Shown: one piece after another, positions 58,206 through 64,000 of the stretch
Position numbering within the stretch: the stretch's first letter is position 1
How the letters are laid out: each line of letters opens with the position of its first letter
NCBI RefSeq assembly: GCF_017562075.2
Contig: NC_054085.1
Location: forward strand, 16,099,818-16,163,817
Source: Anopheles merus
Taxonomy: Eukaryota; Arthropoda; Insecta; Diptera; Culicidae
Direction of reading: 5' to 3'
Length of the DNA stretch: 64,000 nucleotides
Translations under genes and position numbers: made by a program
The notes under the pieces: model-generated
What the model was told of the DNA's origin: nothing
Database searches by the model: none
What the model saw: only the letters and a program-made list of their open reading frames with translations

Positions 58206-61200
58206 TGCCATTTACTAAGATAGCTCTGTTAAATACTAATAAAGGGAAGGTTCTAAGGTGCGACTCGTCTTACAATGATTTGCTGTGAGATATCACATAT
58301 AAACGTTTCTTGAAAAATTCTTTGCATAATCTTAGATCTTACGAAGTTTTTGGGAGACGCCAAAACATCGTATGTACTATTTACAATGCTTATTTGAATA
58401 CTAGTAATTATTAGTTGAATATAGGTCACCCAATGACAGATCTTACGAGTTACGATTAATAATAGTGAAATGTGTTGGTTTGAAAAGATGAGGTACTGGC
58501 TTGAGAAACCTTGTAAGTGCCAAGTACATAGCTAGTGGGCTAAAATTTATGTTGAATTATGCGGATAATCGAAGATGTACTCGAAACGAATTAGAAACGT
58601 AACTCAAGAAACTGTCTGCATACTTCAAGAACTGAGCATTATTGCTTACGCTTCCCCTATAAGCTGAAGATACGTGATATGAGAAGAATTGTCAAATCCC
58701 GGAAACTTCCAAAAACTATAATAAAAATTCCCCACTATTGTTCAATACCATAAAGTAAGTCTTGCATCATTGTGAGTCGTATCTACGCACCAATCAGCAC
58801 AAGTATGTGATCCAAACTTGATGACCCATCAATATCAATTACTTGCATCAGTTATAATTTTCCTATAAACTTGTTCTGGCGCAGTAATTAGGGCTAGAAG
58901 TTGAGTAATTCTTCGGTAGCCTCAGGCACTTTTTGTCACACTTTGATGGTTACAATCACTCTTACCAACTACGAGGGTTTGATCCATCGATGTGTTTGGA
59001 GGCATAAAGATAAGATATTAGCAGTAAATACATTAGCCAACACATTTAAAAGGTAACCAATGTTGAAGATTTTAGGTGTTGAGTGCTCTGAGTCTTACCA
59101 AATACAAGTCGTCCTAAACAAATATTTACAGTCCAATGCTAATTCAATCAGGATTGTGTGAATAATTGGAAAAGAAGGTGTCATTTGTGGGAAAAACTTT
59201 GCAGATAAATTCAGATTAGATATTATACTGAAGGAAAGGATTATACTAATTACTGTTTACGAACAGAAATGGTCATCTAGCTCAGTCCCGGTACCAGGAA
59301 CGTCACTTTAACTACTTTCCTACTGGCTGGAACTACTTTCCCTTCGCATGGATGACACACCGCACCAAAGAAGTGTGGGAAACAATTAAATCCGAATTAC
59401 TTACGAAAGCCTTACCGAAACCAAACAGACAAACAGCAAAACAAACAAAAAAAAACTCACGGATAAAAACCTCTTCCCAGCAACCAACAGTCACTTAGAG
59501 ATGCACACTTTCCTTCCCACATAATGGTTTCCCACACTCAACACAAAAAAAAGTGCTGGCAGACAAATCCTTTTTCCCAGAAGCAAGTGCTCAGCAAATC
59601 AACCGATAAAGTCGAACCATCTGTGAGTACGTTTGTGCTTGCGCGCGCGTGTGTGTGTGTGTGTTAGGGCTGTCCGGGTGGGTTTAGGATTTGGTGTTTT
59701 GTTTTCCACCGATATCCAATCGAAATGCGAACTGTATCGGACATACGGCATCGGAATCACATACACACGCTACGCCCATCGAACCGAACCATTCCCATTC
59801 GAGTGTCCATAAACACTCAATGATGACGGCATTAGGGCGGCAAAGGCTCGGATCCGAAATTACGGGCAGAGGAAGCCCTGGTTCTGGTAAGACGATTCCA
59901 TCCTTCTGCTCATTGTTTTTGCCGCACGCTCGCTTTCGGAAGTGACGGGGCAGCGTGGTGCAATGATAAGAGAGAATTAGTGGAAAGCAGTATCTCTACA
60001 TGCGATTAACGTGTTGCTGGGATGGATTTCCTTTGCACCCCTCCGGCGTAAGGCGTCATCCGTTCGGTTTAAGCTTCAACCATTCTCTTTGCCCGGTGGT
60101 TGTTACATCTGCTCTGGTTGGTCTGCTGGGGGACGGGGTTTGGAATTTACGACTCCACCTTTCGAAACACACACTGCGTCCTCTGCACACTCAGGGGAAA
60201 GCCGGGGTCAGGGGGTTGTATGCGAGCGATCCTTTAATTCTTTAAATTATGAGAAGGATTACCCGGAAAAGGGGATTACCGTGTCGTTTGTTTAGTTTAC
60301 ATTAGGTACTTTTCGTTCACTACTTACTCTGCTGCGGGATAATGCGGCGGGATGCGATGATTCGCTTAAGCAGCTGTAGTACGAATGTAATTGAGTTGAT
60401 TGTGTGCTAGTCCGTGCCGGTGCTAACTTTCTATCCCCCATTTCCACGGTGGTGAGTTTTGCGCGGCGCTTGGTACGCGTTTGGCGAACAAAGCAGGCAC
60501 ACTACACCCTTCAGCTCGTTGCCATCCCGAAAACACGCACACACACACACATCTATCATACGTGGTTCTTCTTCACTTTGGCATTTGGTTGAACAGAGTA
60601 GCCTACTTTGCTGTAGGTACTGTGGTGTGCGGGATTGGCAGCCAAAGGGATTGCTCATTTCGACTGGTGATGAGGCTGCTGCGAATGGCACGACCAAGCA
60701 CGGCCCGTGCTTTACCGGGTGGCAGCCGTTCCCGAAATCATCCATTATTCTTCGCTCGTCAGCAAACATACACAAACGCTTCCTACGCAGCGGCGAAGGA
60801 TGGCGAATGTTTGTAAAGTCTGTGGTTGACATGCGCCTCCAGACGGAGCTGCTGTGCTGATGTACCTCACTCGCGGGAAACGGTACGGCAAGCACCCGGA
60901 TGTTTTCTTAGCATTAGAAACAATCAACACTGGATGGAGTGATGGATGGTGTGGGAGGAGGATAAGGGGAGATAAGTATGTGTCTTCGCTTTTTTTGTTG
61001 TTGGTGTTGAACGTTCCCGTTCGTGAGCGTCTTTTTGTGAGTCGACTCCTACACATTTGACCTTAAAGAATTAGTGAAATAATGTTAGCTTCCATGGGGC
61101 TGATAATAATACATCAGCAATGAGATGTGTTTGTTATTTTTATCGTAATCGAATCTTTTATGTCTACTTCTTTTATTTCCAGCAGACCCATCATGGATGG

Positions 61201-61426
61201 CGCCACCGATCATGGAAATAGATGGTAGTAAATTATAAATAACACAACCTATTATTGTAGCCTTCAGTAGCGCTGTTTTGGGATGGCTACTGTCTGCTGC
61301 TGCTACTACACAGTGCAAACAATTACCATTCCGTCACGCAAAACTTCCTAAAAACATGCGATCCTGCAGCCTCGGGGGCTTGTTTGCAATGTATCGAAAT
61401 AGCAGTGTGATGGATGGTGCATGAGT

Positions 61427-61464
<38 letters not shown>

Positions 61465-64000
61465 TGTGTGTAACCCGGCACCAGATGGTAACGCAACGGG
61501 CTGGTGCCGGTAGCATTATTAATTAGCTACCGTGTCAAAGGCCAACCAGGGAGCAGACAGCGCAAAACAAGCCTTTTTTGTGTGTGGTTCGAGAATCGAA
61601 AATAGCAAAAGTAGCAAAATAGTATCTTTTCTAAGTGCGATGTTATTCCCTTTTCGAAGATGTAATATATTATTAGCCGTTGTCCTTGTAACGTTATATT
61701 TAGAGGGTTCTACCTAGTCCTCTATTCAATGTCAGCAATACCAGCCCTTTTCTTAGAAAGCGTTTCGTTTTGCTGCTTCTAAAGGTGGCATGGTGTGTGA
61801 TCTTGCAGTGTGTTGTTTTGTCCGAGCACGATGATTTTCGACATTGTTATCAATTGGGTACAGATTGAATTTATACATATTTCTGGTGGTTGTGGTATAT
61901 ACCCCTTCTCCATTATACACCTTCTCCATAACAAAAATAATAAAATAAGGGTTCAATTACTACCTTCCCCAACCAAGTGCGCTAAAAATAAGCAAAACAG
62001 GTGTTATCCATTGATTACGTACTATCTTATATGATACTAATTGACACCTTTTGTAGCATAACTAAGTGTAATGTAATATCAATCCTTGGATGATCTTTCT
62101 TTTAAGTTCCGTAACAGATTTCGAACTTTCCCTTTCTCATCTGCAACAAATTATTTGAATAAAAGAGCTTCTGTGCGTACTACGTAATTAAGGGATGACC
62201 CCTAAATAGATTTTGTTTGAAATATCCCCGGATTAAAGAGGCTGAAGAATATTTTTGTGTTGTTTTCTAGTTTCATGTCCCATAAATGTGATTCCAAACC
62301 TCAGAAATATTAACATCTTTTATATGATTTGACGTTACGTACGAATGTGAATGTGGGTTTGCAACTTGTTTTTACCTGAAATATCGTCCATTGCTTCCTC
62401 CATACAAGCAAACCATCATTTCAAGATGTAACTTTCTGCTAAATCGTAAAGGCAAGCTTAGAAAACGGCAAGCTAGCATGCGAATTAGATATTTATTTTA
62501 TCTGAAACTAGAGTTGATCCACCGCAGCAGGAATTATCTTCTTCACATCGTATTTCCCGTGAGATATGAAACCCGTTCGCTGCAGCTATTCAATCAGTCT
62601 GTTGTTGATTGAAATTATTAAATGATGTTTTCCTATGCAAATGATGATGGAGCAAACCCGCAAAGGAATTTTGGTTCAATTTCCAAAACCTATCTATCTT
62701 TAAAAATAATGCAAAAGCCAGCAGTAGTGTGCTCGGCACTCGGTAGCACCAACCACCGCTTGACACACACACCCATCGAGCACGGTGTAATGAGCTCACA
62801 TCATAATTAGACGATAAATATGTTTCGGCAAAAATCCATCGCCATCGAACGAGCGCGCTCGCTCGCTCGCTCGCAAGACGATGGGAAGCGGGGAAGCGTC
62901 TTACGTCTTCAGCTTGCAGCAACCGACCAAGCACGAGCTGGTGCTGTACACCTGTAGTATCCGGCAAACCAAAAAACCGAAGCAAACCTTATGAAATATG
63001 CAATTTAATTTGGCTGCTCTCCCATTTGGGAATTGCTTCAACCGTGTGGTTGGCGGTTTGATCGCGCCGTATTTTTTTTCCTTGTCTTCCTTTACTTTGC
63101 GCTAACGCGTACATCGCGCGCGTTCACTATCGTTCATTGTCAAAAAGGGGAAGGTTATTACCTTGTTCGTTTTTTTTCTCTTCCTCTACAGTGTCTTTAA
63201 ATTGTTTAGTTTGTGGCGTGTGCTTGGGGTGTAAATAAGCGATTTGTACACCGTGCTGTAAATTGTAACCGCGGAAATCCTCCCCATTCCAACGCCGCCG
63301 TGTCTGGCCTGCGGTGTTTTCCCAATCCTTATCCCGTGAACGCGTGAACCATTGCAAGGATGTGAAAGGATTCAGTCAATTCCAGCGTTGCCAGGGTTTG
63401 TACATGTCGTCGTCGTCTGGAATTTGTTCGTTCCGCTTGTGTGGAGTTTTGGCGCTACGACAGTGCGCAACGTCTCGCCAACGGAAAGGAGGCTCACTTT
63501 CAGGTCGGCCAATTTTTTTTTCTCTTCTTTCGATCTCGAGCTCGAGTGAAAGTCGAGAAAGATTAGATTATTTATCGTGCACTAATTATGACACCAGGCC
63601 GATCGTTCTCGGCTGAAGGCACGATGCCGCCACCGTCATTGGTAGAAAGCAAAGTGTAGTAAGTATACACTACACGCCCCGGTAGCCCTTCACCGGAGGG
63701 AAAAAGCTGTCAGAAGTATTCATAAATATTGATGCCAAAACGGGGTGGGGGTGTGGGGAGTGCAAGAGGTGCAAGGAGAGAGAGAGCACGGTAATGAAGC
63801 CTAGGACGAATGGTCGATAATGAGACGTGCCTTAAGACAGGGACGCCGGCTCGAACTGCTGACGAACGACGAAAGCACACGCCCGGCACAATCGCGGCGG
63901 GCAGAATTGATTGAAGATGACTTCATTCCGACACACCGTGGGGAGAAGAAAGTTGCCAGGGCCCAGCAAGGGGCTGGTGTGGGGCTGATGTGAAAGAAAA
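58206..64000. other. Unique non-coding sequence
   Basis: No supported gene. 58206-59300 is AT-rich and may hold further decayed element sequence, but nothing is recognisable. Contains TG runs at about 59645-59664 and 61429-61472, a CA run at about 60538-60552, a CTCG run at about 62857-62872 and T runs at about 63071 and 63166. Confidence 0.5.
61429..61472. repeat. TG microsatellite
   Basis: About 44 bases of (TG)n with one AG interruption near the right end. Confidence 0.95.

Noticed and set aside
59060..59160. Short plus-strand reading (ILGVE...) resembling a Copia reverse-transcriptase segment
   Set aside because: Only one weak segment with stops around it; no catalytic motif nearby.
1..64000. 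CRISPR arrays, operons, ribosome binding sites
   Set aside because: The sequence is eukaryotic in character; direct repeats found are microsatellites, tandem duplications or mobile elements, with no regular repeat-spacer layout.

Overview
This window looks like non-coding eukaryotic DNA from a mosquito, most probably an Anopheles species. That assignment is inference, based on tRNA-headed SINEs of the type I recall from Anopheles (SINE200-like), reverse-transcriptase remnants that read like mosquito non-LTR elements, many terminal-inverted-repeat DNA elements, and long TG/CA, GA/CT and AGC microsatellites. I found no intact host protein-coding gene, rRNA, functional tRNA or CRISPR array. The many open frames of 60-310 codons are mostly antisense pairs or translated simple repeats with no domain I recognise. 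The window is best read as intergenic DNA or the inside of one or more very large introns.

Layout. 1-1.2 kb: a dead non-LTR retrotransposon 3' end with a TAAG tail. 1.2-5.0 kb: unique sequence with simple repeats. 5.0-5.7 kb: a complete non-autonomous hAT-like element with a perfect 8-bp target duplication. 6.5-7.7 kb: a diverged tandem duplication of period 631 bp. 10.7-11.2 kb: a T-rich tandem duplication. 12.7-14.5 kb: an inverted-repeat element carrying many copies of a TGCCGAAAATAGG motif, with a second element nested in it. 15-22 kb: unique sequence and microsatellites. 22.3-25.3 kb: a retroelement cluster (RNase H remnant, SINE, SINE head, LINE 3' end, MITE, SINE). 28.5-30.2 kb: a GGGTCGACCC-rich hAT-like element with another element inside it. 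35.0-36.7 kb: an element with about 45-bp inverted repeats holding two complete pogo-like MITEs. 40.0 kb: an intact SINE. 43.0-44.4 kb: a 1-kb inverted-repeat element containing a SINE, then a MITE. 46.8-47.1 kb: a small MITE. 49.8-50.1 kb: a GAATC-type array. 50.2-51.9 kb: a complete Tc1-like element with IR/DR ends and a decayed transposase. 56.9-58.2 kb: a dead non-LTR element on the minus strand. The remainder is unique sequence with simple repeats.

The elements do not work together as a system. What the window records is a history of insertions into insertions, with many target-site duplications still readable, so relative ages can be ordered. The most informative structures are the Tc1 IR/DR element, the triple nest at 35-36.7 kb, the GGGTCGACCC foldback element, and the SINE / SINE-head / LINE junction at 24.1 kb. 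No calls were checked by database search; family names rest on motifs, termini and target duplications visible in the sequence.
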